Assembly (NCBI GenBank): GCA_028023455.1
Contig: JAQFVV010000456.1
Location: forward strand, 188,001-252,000
DNA from: Epiperipatus broadwayi
Taxonomy: Eukaryota > Onychophora > Udeonychophora > Euonychophora > Peripatidae
Reading direction: 5' to 3'
DNA length: 64,000 nucleotides
In this document: one piece after another, positions 22,918 to 34,784 of the stretch
How the letters are laid out: each line of letters opens with the position of its first letter
Position numbering within the stretch: the first letter of the stretch is position 1
Made by a program: the position numbers and the translations under genes
The notes under the pieces: generated by a model
The model's database searches: none
Told to the model about the DNA's origin: nothing
Seen by the model: the letters and a program-made list of their open reading frames with translations, nothing else

Positions 22918-24900
22918 ATATAAATATATAATTTTCCTTAGCCATAAACTATTTAAAATAATTATTTTTGCAATTATTAAATATAACCCATAAATATACA
23001 AAGACATATAGAGGAAAACTTTCATAAAATATGTTTTTAAAACATATGTGCTAAACCAACTTTAGACTATTACAATTAATAATAATAATATAGAAACTTT
23101 TTATAATCTTAATCTTGATTTGAAGTGTTATTCATTGGTATTATATAGCTATACTTATGAGATATTTTTCTAAGTATACTTACTTAGTTTTTTTTTGATT
23201 TTGCTTGTTTACAGTTATATGATTATAAGAGTTTATTTCTTTTTCTCATGTAAGATTCTGTCTTGATATTCTTTTGAGTTTTTTAATCACTTGAAGCTCT
23301 TTCTAATATAATATTATCTATTTAAAAAGAGAGGGTATTTTATATAAACAATTTTTCTTCTTATAATTTTACTGTGTATCTATGTGAAAATGTTTTTTTT
23401 CGGATGATGATTTTCTCTGCCAGATAAAATGCTGTATCAGGTTATTTTATGCTGTACTTCAAGTTTTACAAAAATCAATTATTTGCAGAAAAATTAAAGA
23501 TATGCACGATTTATGAGTTTGTGTTCTAACCACACATATTGATTGTTTATCAACGAAAGTACTGGGTTCTGTGTTATGAAGGTATAAAAAAATTATAATA
23601 ATATTTACAACTTCTTTTGCAGTTGATTTTATATTTTTAATGACTACTTTATATTTAGTGCTGTTTTATCAGCTAATTCTTCTTGGCTTTGATGTAAACA
23701 ATTATAATAGTTTGATGTAAATAATTATAATAACTTTTCTTTCTAAAAAGTAAACTCGGAAAACTCCAATATAAAATTCAATTCCAAAATATACTATAAA
23801 TTGATTAAATTAATGAAACTTTTTCTTTTATATCTGTTTGTCTATGATTTAATATATTTTTCAAAATAAATACATAAGAACTTATTGGGTTTTTCTAATT
23901 AATTTGATTGCCCTCCTGTTTATGTTATTTTATAAGTAATTCAGCTGCTTGTTTATCAACAACTTGGCTTTTATACTAATTGCTGATTTACCAAGATAAT
24001 TGTACGTTTATCAAAATATTTCTTCCTTAATTGATTAAAAAAATAAAATGAATGTTTTTCTTCTACTGTATTTCAGATTTAATTATTTGATACAAACATA
24101 TATTTAAATATTCTATAAAATGTATTTAAGAAGAAATGATGCTTTACTTTTTTTTATTTTTTATAATTGAAATGCTGAATATTAATTGAACTCATACAAA
24201 AAATTTTATAATGCTTCAAATTGTAACTAATAACTTTTATATCTTAGAATATCTCTAGTTTTTAAATTAAATCAAATATAGCATTAAGAAGAACAATTGC
24301 ATATATAAAACAGCAATGATAATGAAACTAAAATATCTTCATATAGAAGAATAACAAAAACAATTGTTAATGGTCTTTTTTATCCATGGGTTTTGGTTTG
24401 CTTCACAATAGCTATGTCACTGCTTTCACCTATAAATATTTACCTGCCCTATTAAAAATTGGTTATGTAATTGTGGTTGATTATAAGATGGCTACCTAAA
24501 AAGATCCTAGACTTTTTTAATTTTGATTTGAATCCTAGATCATGATTATCACAGGCATTCACTGATCACTATGCCATAATGGTTTTATAATTCCACTAAG
24601 TTTAGTAATAAATATGAATAGTTTTGCTCAACAAATAACTTAAAGAGTTTGCTCAACTTGCTTTTGCACATAATGACCTTGACTTTTCAATGTTTATTTA
24701 TGAAATATCATTATCAGAATCTGATATCTCTATAGATATAGTAGCAAATAAATATTTTTCTTCAATAATGATATAGAACAATACAGAGGAAAACCCTATG
24801 TAAAATTTACTTTACTTTGACTTTGACTAGATTATATGTCTCACCCAGAGAGTCAACAGTAAGTAAGCATTAGATTACATCATATATTTCAGTAATATAT
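22918..24900. other. AT-rich DNA, no gene recognised
   Basis: A small direct repeat (gatgtaaacaattataatagtt / gatgtaaataattataataact) occurs at 23,690-23,735. Otherwise there is only low-complexity AT-rich sequence. Confidence 0.5.
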
Positions 24901-24902
24901 AT

Positions 24903-25099
24903 AATTCAAATTTGCATATATTTGTTAGCATGCATAATGAAGTAGTTTCTTTCATCTTTATAAGTTAAAGCTGAGTGCACTTTTGGTGTGAAGCTCCTGA
25001 TTAATGTGAGCTTCACTGAAAGTAAACACAGCTTTAGATTATAAAAAAGAAAAAAATCACTTCATTATACATACTAACAAATATATACAAATATGAATT
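24903..25099. mobile_element. Hairpin MITE, ~200 bp
   Basis: A nearly complete palindrome: attcaaatttgcatatattt ... gtgaagctc on the left pairs with tgagcttcac ... aaatatatacaaatatgaat on the right, around a ~10-base loop. Conserved stem blocks include gttagcatgcataatgaagt and aagctgagtgcacttt with their complements. The ends are AT-rich, so the exact termini and target duplication are unclear. Confidence 0.65.
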
Positions 25100-25139
25100 G
25101 CAAAATGGAAAATTATTATCAATATTCTATATATAAAAC

Positions 25140-25293
25140 ATTTGAAATATATCATAACTATATTATTTCAGCTACATTGCCTCTTTAAATAAAGAAAGAG
25201 CTCAAATTTTAGCAGGCCATTGAAAATTTGAGCAGTTTCTTTATTTAAAGGGGTAGTGTATCTGACATAATATAGCTATGGGGTATTTCAAAT
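25140..25293. mobile_element. Hairpin MITE, ~154 bp
   Basis: Arms atttgaaatat..cataactatatta ... tttaaataaagaaa.agctcaaattt and their reverse complement surround a short centre (agcaggccatt). It lies only 40 bp from the previous hairpin but shares no sequence with it. Confidence 0.65.
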
Positions 25294-25320
25294 ATTTCAT
25301 ACTGATTTCAACATTATGCA

Positions 25321-26350
25321 TTGGTTATATCATCATCATCATCAACCATTATTAATCCACTGCAGCATGAAGGTCTCTCCAAATTCAATCCATCTTCTCT
25401 GATCTTTAGCTTCTATTCTCCACATCACCCCTGCACACTTTATTTCATCCATCCATCTCACATGTGGCTCTTTCTGGGTCTTTTACAATCTTTTCGAATC
25501 CAGTTGAAGATTTCGATTGTCCATCTATTATCATCTCTTTTAGCAATATGTTCAGCTCAACTCCACTTCACATATTTAATTTTTTTCAATGAGGTCAATA
25601 ACACCTGTTTGTTCTCTTACCCATATATTGTGTTTTCGATCGCTTCTTGTTACTCACAACATGTGTCTTTCCATACTTTTATGAGTGGTCTAAAGTCTCT
25701 GTATTGCTTTTCTATTAAGTATCCAAGTCTCAGATTCATGAGTAAAAACTAGTAAAACACATTTATCAAAAACCTTCCTTTTTCAAACACATAGGTATAT
25801 TTCCTTTTAGTATCAAGTTATTTCTACCAAAAGTACTCCAACCAAGTTTAATTCTATGATTAATTTCATCCATTATGTTTCCATCTATATTAATAATCTG
25901 ACCACGGTATTTGTAACTGTTAACTTCTTCTAACTCATCATAATCAATCTTTATTTTCATATTTTGAAAAAATCCAATTAAACATTACTTTAGTCTTTTT
26001 AATATTTATCTTTAGTCTGACTTTCCTACTTTCATCTGATAACTCCTGCAACATTTTCTGCAGTTCTAAAGCATTACTTGAAAAAATAACTACATCATCT
26101 GCAAAATCTAAATGATTTTAAATAATCACCATTTACTTTCATTATTTTATTTTTTCATTTTAATCCACAAAATACTTCTTGCAGCACTGCTGTAAAAAGT
26201 TTTGGAGATATTGAGTCATCCTGTCTTACACCCTTCTCAATGTTGACTTTCCCAATATCATTATGTAATCTAATTGTTGCTGTTGCATTTTTATAAATAT
26301 TTTTTTAGAATATGATAATATCCTGGATCTATATCTTGATGATCCAATGC

Positions 26351-26355
<5 letters not shown>
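25321..26355 (-). pseudogene. RTE-type LINE reverse transcriptase fragment
   Basis: Read on the minus strand, successive frames give reverse-transcriptase text in the right order. IYKNATATIRLH and GVRQDDSISPKLF lie near 26,200-26,300 (motif usually GVRQGDS, here G to D). The catalytic FADD is at 26,094-26,105. SYKYRGQIINIDGN, then INHRIKLGWSTFGR, lie at 25,766-25,960. The C-terminal ETWILNRK ... MERHV ... RSEKMDRIWRDLHAAVD-like block lies at 25,330-25,765. At least two frame breaks and stops make it dead. The 3' end runs into a short (GAT)n tail at 25,329-25,344, typical of RTE elements. It is 5'-truncated at a (TA)n tract. A second tail copy lies at 34,785. Confidence 0.8.

Positions 26356-26382
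<27 letters not shown>
26356..26382. repeat. (TA)n microsatellite
   Basis: An uninterrupted TA tract separates the truncated LINE from the TGTAACC start of the next segment. Confidence 0.9.
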
Positions 26383-26385
<3 letters not shown>

Positions 26386-26489
26386 AACCGGACCACCATC
26401 CAACTTTTTATTACTTCAGTTGTAACAATTTCCTGATGAGCATATAGTAGGAAGAGACCATCGATTGGATTTTCCCAATACAGATGTCA
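26383..26489 (-). repeat. Possible short LTR (107 bp) with polypurine tract
   Basis: On the minus strand a G-run (GTAGGGGGGG, from 26,500 down to 26,491) is followed by a segment starting TGACATCTG and ending CGGTTACA, i.e. TG...CA ends right after a polypurine tract. The upstream internal DNA (26,500-26,690) is GC-richer than its surroundings and could be the 3' end of a pol gene. No second LTR copy was found, so this rests on the end motifs only. Confidence 0.3.
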
Positions 26490-26499
26490 TCCCCCCCTA

Positions 26500-26930
26500 C
26501 AACAATATTTCCTGCTCACCAGAGGATGTAGCATCATAGAGACTGAAATCACCTAAAAATTTCTGTGTTTGGTTTCCCAAACGGCTCCACTAGAGTTCCA
26601 TCTCACTACAATCTGACTTACCTAGGTCTAGTTATGCCAGACATAGCTTAGAAGGCATGAAATTCTCATGAACAAAAGCAATGAATAACTAGTGATGCAA
26701 AAATGGAACTGAACAACTAAAATTAATTTTAAGTAACAACAGTTTTATTAACAATGATATTGATAATTCCTTCCAATAAAGTTTGTCATTTATTTCAAAT
26801 GAAGGCTCATTTCAATTCATCTTGTGTGAAGAAATCAAAAGGTCTTTTATCAAGTATACATCTACCATTACTGCATGAATATTTTTAACTATTTTTTCCA
26901 TACTGTATATCCCTTTTAGGTAGGTAAATG
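26500..26930. other. Unassigned, moderately GC-richer segment then AT-rich DNA
   Basis: Positions 26,500-26,690 are compositionally unlike their neighbours and may belong to the retroelement whose end is at 26,383. No motif could be read with confidence. Confidence 0.35.
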
Positions 26931-26939
26931 GGTAAGATG

Positions 26940-27355
26940 AGCAATTCCAGATTTGTGAAGTTTTTATAATTCAGTCAAGTTTCATTATTTTATTCAGACA
27001 CAACCAATATGCATGTAAGCATTTGTGATTCATATAGCATTTCATTATTTTTAAATTTATCACACCTAGGTAAACAGTAATACAAGCAATTCTGGATTTG
27101 TGGACTATTTATAATCCAGTCAAGTATAGATGTGCATATATGCATAAGTTTCATTATTTTATTCAGATGCAGCCAATATGCATGTAAGCATTTGTAATTC
27201 ATATAGCATTTCATTATTTCAATATCCATCACAGATAGGTAAACAGGTAATATAAGCTGTTCCAGATTTGTGAAGCTTTTATAATTCAGTCAAGTATAAA
27301 TGTGTATTTATACACATAAGTTTCATTATTTCACTTAGACACAACCAATATGTAT
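26940..27355. repeat. Minisatellite, about three ~145-170 bp units
   Basis: The string tc(c/t)(a/g)gatttgtg(a/g)a recurs at 26,945, 27,090 and 27,260. Each time it is followed by ataat.cagtcaagt, cattatttta.ttcaga, ccaatatgcatgtaagcattt and tatagcatttcattattt. The unit spacing (145 and 170) differs because of small indels. Confidence 0.75.
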
Positions 27356-27359
27356 TTAA

Positions 27360-27720
27360 GCATTTATAATCTTCATTTAATTATTCTAGCATGAATATTT
27401 GTTACTTGGTCAGCCACACACATATATTTTTACACATAAGTTTATCAGCAGTTTCATTTATAATCTTTATTTAATTATTCTAGTATATAGCATGAATATT
27501 TGTTATTTAATCAGCCATAGATGTATATTTTTACCCATAAGTTTATCAGCAGTTTCATTTATAATCTTAATTTAATTATTCTAGTATATAACATAAATAT
27601 TTGTTATTTGGTCAGCCACAGACATATATTTTCACACATAAGCTTATCAGTAGTTTCATTTATAATCTAATTTAATTATTCTGATATATAACTCAGATAT
27701 TTATTTTTCAGTTAACATAA
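27360..27720. repeat. Minisatellite, three to four ~101-bp units
   Basis: cagccaca/g starts units at 27,411, 27,512 and 27,613. Each is followed by atatatttt.ac.cataag, ttatcag.agtttcatttat and tttaattattct. It directly follows the previous array, and both share the catttataatctt text at the junction, so the two arrays may be related by local duplication. Confidence 0.75.
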
Positions 27721-28028
27721 ACATATAAGCTTGTTATCAGAATTTCCATATTGGTAGAGCATTTATAATTTTGAATATAGAACACAATTAATGTTTTCAT
27801 ATTACTTCATTAATTTTTTATTATAAACTTTATTATAGAATTAATAATTGAATTATTATTATTTTTAATGTTTACCTTTTAACTCAGGTCTTCATTTACT
27901 GTTGTTTTCTTTCAATAACAATTGGGCTTGATGAATGGCAATGTAGACTAGGACTGGAGCTTACTTCATGATCGTGGATAGAGAAAGGGTGAGTTTTACC
28001 CACCCATACTATATTGATTATTCATGGG

Positions 28029-28215
28029 TCTGCTTGATCTTTCTCTCTTGTTTTATTTAATAAAACTGATAAAAAAAACACTCTGACAATCCGAATTTTC
28101 CAGCTTATTTATATTTTCTCTGTTTGATTTTTCTCTCTTGTTTTACCCAATAAAACTGATAAAAAAAACTACTCTGATAATCTGAATTTTCCAGCCTATT
28201 TATACTTTTCTCTCC
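28029..28215. repeat. Two ~90-bp tandem units
   Basis: ttctctcttg starts at 28,041 and 28,131, each followed by aataaaactgataaaaaaaac, ctctga.aatc.gaatttt and ccagc.tattt. It is a simple local duplication. Confidence 0.75.
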
Positions 28216-29179
28216 ATCAGAATGGATTCACTTTACATGACCATTGCTTCAATTGGTATTGGTGTGTGTTTTCATCCACATTCATGCCATTTCCCCCAGC
28301 TCATTGGCTATTGTTTTTGGTGGTAGAAGACCACTTTCAATTATCTGGCTATGTGTTTTCAAATTTCTTAATTAATTTTAAATTTCCTTGCCTGGAGCAT
28401 TGACTTGACACCTAAGTTATTCTGCCTTATGAATTATTTTTCTGAAATACAAAATAAGCTGATCTTTTTTTAATGTTTAAATATATATATATATATATAC
28501 TTTGTAGATTTTTTTTTTTTTGGATTGATGAATTTTAACAAAGAAAGATTTATACTTTCTTTAATTGCAGATTTAAATGTTTTCGTTTTCCTTTTTAATT
28601 TGACCAAATTGTCTTTTTTTTTCATTGCAGTCAATTTTCACCATTTCTTTGTTTCTTTAATTTTTTAGTTTTCCTTAAACATTATTAAGTCTTTTTTTTC
28701 TTTTTTAACAACAAATCATGCTAGTCTTTTTAATTGGGGGAGGGGGTAGAGATCTTCTGAATATATACATGGAACATTATATATGTTTCAACATATATAT
28801 ATATAATTATATTTAATGTTTTCATGGTTGTATGATGTAGATAAATAATGTTTTGGGTAAAATCATGTGTTAATTTGTTATTATTATATACCAATACTTT
28901 GACGAACTATATCCAGCATTGTCAAGGTAAAGTCTTGAAAGAAAATTTGTTCCTATCTCAAACTGTAACTTGACTGAGTGCAAGATGAAGCATGAGTATC
29001 AGTTTTAAATAGTTTACTATTCAGAATATGAGTTTTATCAAAATGTATATTTCTCTTAGTTTTACCACCTATTAATTTAAAGTCAATATTAGAAAACATA
29101 GATAAAATGAGAAATTTCCATGTGGCTGTACAAAAAATCTTTTGACATGAGCTTATAATTTATCTGATAAAGAACATCT
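28216..29179. other. AT-rich DNA, no gene recognised
   Basis: Contains a (TA)n tract at 28,480-28,499 and T-rich runs. The last 250 bases may be the upstream, unreadable part of the Penelope remnant that follows. Confidence 0.45.
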
Positions 29180-29770
29180 TGCTTAAGAAATAGAACTTAC
29201 AAAAAATATTCTACTTTCTAATGATTGTAATAAAAACATCATATGTAAGCCTTTACATAGCATTGATACTAAAAAGAAAAAAGAGATAGAATTAACAATT
29301 CATCTTTTAATAGAGTAACATTGCATTATATTAAAGGGATTACTGATAAAATCAGTAGAAGACTATCTTGTTTTAATATAAAAGACTACCTTTTCTACTG
29401 GCAAAAAAAAATGATTATTTTTTTTTACATAAACCTAAGGACAATATTTTTAGAACACCAAGAAGTTTATGAAATTCCATGTTTTCAGTGCTCAAGGAGC
29501 TATATAGGTCAGTGTAATAGATGAATAAATATCATAATTAAGTAACATAAAAATGCTTTTAATCAAAAAATTAGCACATCAGTTTTTACTTCCCATTTTT
29601 TAAAAATTGGTCACAAACCTGACTTTGACAATGCAAAAATGCTTGCTAATTTATCTTTGAAATGCTGTGAATAATTCATATCTTTATGTGCCACTCCCAG
29701 AGAGAGAAAATCCCTGACTCGAACAATATACAACCCCCAATCCATTACATAACCTATACCAATTTTCTAA
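29180..29770 (+). pseudogene. Penelope-like element: RT thumb and GIY-YIG endonuclease remnant
   Basis: The plus strand contains, in order, text resembling the end of the Penelope reverse transcriptase (YIKGITDKISRRLSCFNI at ~29,323-29,379) and the start of a GIY-YIG nuclease (VYEIPCFQCSRSYIGQ at ~29,466-29,514). The nuclease start shows the YEIPC, paired Cys and YIG elements typical of these enzymes. Further downstream, IGHKPDFDNAKMLANLS and RERKSLTRTIYNPQ lie near 29,608-29,740. The domain order matches known Penelope-like elements, where the nuclease nicks the target for priming. Stops after the YIG block and several frame shifts show it is dead. Confidence 0.7.
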
Positions 29771-30499
29771 GGCCTGATAAAGTCATATTGCATTATTCTA
29801 TGCTCAGTCTTCTTTTATCTCAGGTTATATAAAAAAAATTGTAAAGCCGCTTTTGGAAATATATTTACTTTATTATATTTTAGGAAATGAAAAAAAATAA
29901 ATGTAACACTCTACAATAAAATGTTATAAAATCTTTATTACACATATCAATTAACATTTCTTAAACCCCAATATCCCATCACCAATTGCCCAAATAAAAG
30001 AAAATAAGATACTATTTAATGCATTTTCCCTTAATTCATAATAATGTTTGGATGAAGTCATCAGAGTTCAATAGCCACACGTGAGATCATTAAATATTCA
30101 GTCATACATGTATTCTCATTTCTACATTTATTCCACAGATTAATAGAGTTTTAAAATCATGTATTAACATACACTTAAACACACAAAGAAACAAAGTAAA
30201 ACCATCATTTTATGCACTTTGTCTTGGTTTAATTTATACACATTTGATTGGTTTGAACATAAATACAATATAATATAAAATGCACATACTCATCTTATAG
30301 TTTATGTACATTTTAAAATAAATGTGGAAGAATGACTAACTTAAAGAATCCTGCATTTAGTGGACAAATGACTTAACATACTTGCACTACAAAAATATAA
30401 ATTAAATTTCTAGCATAATTATATTTTAATCATGTTATGAATGTATATGTCAACATAAACATATAAGTAGGATTTAAGAAAACCATATTAAAAAATTAA
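29771..30499. other. AT-rich DNA, no gene recognised
   Basis: Probably Penelope 3' flank at first, then featureless AT-rich sequence. No repeat could be assigned. Confidence 0.45.
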
Positions 30500-31290
30500 A
30501 CAAATTTTACCCTGCAGTGTCTTGAGACTTTATCTGAATTTGGGGTCTCTGAACATGCTACACACACTTGTTCACCAGAGTGTCAAGGACTTCTTTTTTT
30601 TCACTCTGTTGGTTTAGTGATCTTCATCATTGATATCTGCTGGACCTGGGTGGCTACATTTTAATGGCTTGGACAAAACTGTACAGGTGCACCAAAGTGG
30701 GCTTCTACCCCATAATTATCTTGCTGGTTGATATAGAACTGATCTTCATCTTGAGTTTGTTAATGCTGTGGCAATCAGATGAACACTACTATTTACTTTA
30801 TTAGAAATGAATTCAATAGAAACTCAGCTACATACTCTTTATTAACAGTTCATATCTTCTAGATTGTGGCCTGGATATGATGCAAGCACAGCATATAACT
30901 GGAAGCAACAGGATCTCATTAGCACTGCAAGATTTTGGCAATCCCAATCTCCATACTGACTGTAGCTATCACCATTCAATTATTAGATTAGTACTCCATA
31001 GCAATAGTACTCTGTGTAAGTAATCTCTGTATTAATTTGGAGTCATAAAATATTTTCAGTGACTAAAATATGAGGCTAGATGGCCTGCAACAATCATGCC
31101 ATATATACTAAAGAGCTTAGATAGCTCTGAGAATCATCTCTGGCTATACCTTGGAAGACTGGAGAAAATAGATCTGAGAGGACATGGATAATATAACTGC
31201 AAGAACTCTTAATATAACTACCACTTTTGTCCTGAACCTGGTGAGAACCTCCATTACATAGTGAATTTGGTTACCCCCCTTCAAATCATT
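30500..31290. repeat. Unclassified GC-richer segment, possible decayed retroelement
   Basis: This 0.8-kb block is clearly less AT-rich than its flanks. All frames are full of stops and I could not read a domain. On the minus strand a G-run (AAGGGGGG) at about 31,275-31,283 precedes TAACCAAATT, reminiscent of a polypurine tract next to an LTR start. The block could therefore be an LTR fragment, but no second copy is in the window. Confidence 0.3.
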
Positions 31291-33985
31291 GCCCCCAGTT
31301 TTTAATCTTGGTCACTAATTGATCCAAAAATAATGTACATACTTTCTTTTAAAGAATGTTTTCTTTAATTAATTTCATATATTATTTGTACTTTAATTTT
31401 ATCTGGGTGACTCAGACCACTATACTAATAAACATCAGTTTCAAATTTAAATACAAAGAAAAAATTATTTTACTAAGATTAAAATTAAACATAGCAATAC
31501 AACAGATAAACAAGATTTTCTATCTCTGCCTTGGCATCCAAATTCTTCAAACTTTTTATTTGTAAAAATAAGAGTACAAAGCAGGATATAGTGGTATTTT
31601 TATATTTGGTAAAACAATGGCCACCTGACTTTTCTTAATGCATTAATATAGAAAATCTTATGAATTAAAAACAGATGCATTGGAACATTTACAATTACTT
31701 TTTAATTATTTTATATATTTTTATTTTCTTTATAACATGTTCCAACTTGTAAACAACTTTTTACAAAAAAAATAAAAAAATATGGTATAAAATTATAAAT
31801 GTAGTATATTTACATTTATTAAAATAACAAAATAAAATGAAACAAAAATATTGTACACATATATAATATAATATTATTCATCAATTTACAATTTGGAAGT
31901 TAATATTCTTGAGTGTGTGTGTAAGAAATATATACACAGACACTTCATCCATTTTATACAGTTTATATCATAGCTAAGTAAATTAATAATTGTAAATATA
32001 TATAACTAAGCTGTAGCTTCAACTACAGCCACATTGGGTGTGATCACTCATAGAGTGACTGGCATGATATATATTGTACCATCCACCTTTCTTCTTTGTA
32101 AACAAAAATGAGGAAGATCTAAATTTTTAGATTTATTTATTTCTATCCCTTTTATTTAGTTTCTTTAACTATCTTTGAAGGCTTCTGGTCATTCAGGTAG
32201 AGATAATATCACTGATAGCAAGCTATCAATAATATCAACTCTCTGCTACTAAACTATAACACTGGCCACCAAGCACTTTATTTATTTTAAGGAAAAACCT
32301 TTACATACCAGTTAATTATGATGTAACTAATATGGTTGCTCAATCAGCTATGAATTTAGTACCTGACCTCCCCCCAGCTAGCTCATCAGACTAACTATTC
32401 CCAATTTTCTGCCTACACTATGAATCTCTATTTTAAAACATTTATATCACAAATATTTGATTAATTAAAATATGACAAATATTTGACTAATAGAATACTT
32501 ATGTGTTATTTAATTCTTCCACATAAACTCCTCCTTTGCCTTTAATATTATCTCAAATTTTCTAACTAATGATAATTAAAATGTTTTATATCCAGCTTTC
32601 TTTAAATGCTCGTTCTTGCCTTATAATATAAATGCATACACACATTCTATTAAAGTATATATTTTAATATGTTTTAAATCACACACATATATATATTTAA
32701 ATAATAAATAAAATAAACACATATTTAATCATATGACATACACACATAATTTATGAGATATTTGATTTAAAAGTCTTACCACAAAAGCTAATACCTGTAG
32801 TTATATAATGGAAATTAATAGTTCTATACTTGATAAAACCTAATTTATAGTTCTTGAGATGTTTAAAAGTCTCATTTATTTATAGTTATAAATCAAGATT
32901 TTGGAGACAAAAAATGTATGATTTATCTAGGATTCGAATACCTTCATATGCGCATAAGATAACATAGCTTTCTGCTGATTCTCATGATTTCTTATAGACC
33001 TTTTTTATTTATTTTATGATGAGCAGATGAATTACTTGTGGATCTTGGCAAAGAGACACTGATGATTCCCAGTTTTCACATGAACATGCTTTCTTCCTCG
33101 AACTACCAGCTGATATTACTGCAGAGAAGATTCAGTCTGACTGCATAATCCGATGGGTTTGGCCATGCATTCTATATGATAGGACATTTATTCTTAGTTA
33201 TTTCAATACTTTTTGGATCAAATTTTGATGAATTCTGATTAATTATTAATTAATAACTTTTTAATGATTGAATGATATAACAATACAAATTTTTTCTTAT
33301 ATAGAAAGTATTCCTTATATGAGGATCAATCTAGCAATCTGCTGCAGTTTTATTGGGTTTTTATTCCTTTTATTTAAGAGTTTAAGATTTGTTATAGTTT
33401 TTCCATTGGCTTTTTATTTTAATAAAACAGTAGTACTTAGTCCCTTCATTTGTTAATTATATTTCCTTTGTTTTGACTTTAAGTTTTCAGTTCTTTTATT
33501 TGCATTGCATTAGCTTTCAATTTTATCATTTTAAGAAAATTCCTTTCTTTTAAATTTTATTTATAGATGGACACATCCCATATTATAAGACAAAAACAAA
33601 ATATTTATATTATACATTAATTAAAAAAACAAAAATAACCATGTTATTCATTTTCTCCTTAATTATTATTCATTACTGAAATCTTTTCCCCTTCCTTTTC
33701 TGTTGTTCTATTCTCTTTTTTAAACTTTCATGAAAATCTTTTTTCTTCTTTTTTTTTTTTTTAAACTTTAAAAATAATATTTTCTTAAAATTTCTTTCAC
33801 TAAAATTCACTCTTAATAAATGCTAAAATATTATGTAATGACCTACATTGGTACATCTTCTCTGTACCCCCCTTAAGAGTAAAATGTCATTCTGAGTATT
33901 TATTTCTAATGCATAAATTTAAAAAATTTTATATTACACTTCATTACAATTGTGATCCATTTTCCTACATTCTTGTAGAATTATG
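31291..33985. other. AT-rich DNA with minor repeat fragments, no gene recognised
   Basis: A short hairpin (gctgtagcttcaactacagc) lies at 32,010-32,030. A fragment at 32,190-32,290 resembles the SINE-like repeat at 4.5 kb. A GC-richer piece at 33,010-33,180 is unassigned. The open frames at 31,356-31,565 and 33,268-33,456 are hydrophobic low-complexity text. Confidence 0.45.
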
Positions 33986-33989
33986 ATGG

Positions 33990-34776
33990 GTTTATTTGCT
34001 AAACTTTATCTCTTCCATTTTATTAATTGGAACAATTGAGAATTGAATGTTCCCTATTTTTTTGTCCCCTGAGCAATCTCAGATGTGTTGTTTCTATATT
34101 CTCATATGATTTTATATGGCCCATTGTATATTGGCTGAAACTTTTTATATATTCCCTTTTCAAGATGGCTTACTGGATTTACCCTCACCATGACTTTATC
34201 CCCCAACTTAAACACATATCTGATTCTCCCTTGCTTCTTTTGTTTTATATTACTCATCCTTCCAAGCCTAGGGTATGCTTTATCAGCATCTTTTTTTTTG
34301 TTAATACATTGCATTCCGACCGGCAAAATGATTTTAAATGGATATGGAATATTTTTTCCATAATGGAGTCTGGTGGACTCAAACCTTGTTGATTCATTCT
34401 TCAATCAATTTATCATGCTGGTCCAAAATAAGCATCCCAACTCTTTCATAATATGTGGGTTGCAAATTGAAGTGAGGATATGCCTTATTCTGGTATGTTC
34501 TGTCCATCTTTTCCATTCTTCAGACAGAAAGGGCATTCTGTGATCCGATATTATTTGATTTAGGATTTCCACATCTCTAAAATGTTGCTGTTCCAGTACT
34601 CATATAGTCTGTCTGGAATTAGCCTGTGTCACCAGATAAACAACCATGAATTTGGAAAAGACATCATAGGTCACAATGAGATATTTCTTTCTATTAAACT
34701 GGGGTAGGGTCTATAGAAATCTATTGCCAATAAACTGTTGGGCTGATATGCATATATGGGTCTCAATGGCCCTGCA
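33990..34776 (-). pseudogene. Ty3/Gypsy-type integrase (pol C-terminus) remnant
   Basis: Minus strand, N- to C-terminal. LLAIDFYRPYP at about 34,700-34,735 fits the first catalytic Asp of the DDE core. VTYDVFSKFMVVYLV follows, then IISDHRMPFLSEEW at about 34,515-34,555 with the second Asp. ICNPH and a degraded Glu region follow, and finally an open 100-codon frame (34,102-34,404) ending in FKLGDKVMVRV and KFQPIYNGPYKII, the usual SH3-like C-terminal signature. Integrase inserts element cDNA into the host chromosome. Frame shifts near 34,400 and 34,600 inactivate it, and the N-terminal zinc domain and everything upstream are missing past 34,776. It is not obviously part of the 17.7-kb element, 11 kb away. 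Confidence 0.75.
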
Positions 34777-34784
34777 CTTGACAT

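Noticed and set aside
25321-25752. 143-codon plus-strand open frame, the second longest in the window
   Set aside because: It is antisense to the RTE reverse-transcriptase C-terminus; the minus-strand translation is the meaningful one.
29771-29830. Hammerhead near CTGATAA after the Penelope remnant
   Set aside because: No GAAAC or GTC follows at suitable spacing.
34027-34392. 121-codon plus-strand open frame
   Set aside because: Antisense to the integrase C-terminal frame at 34,102-34,404, which carries the recognisable signature.
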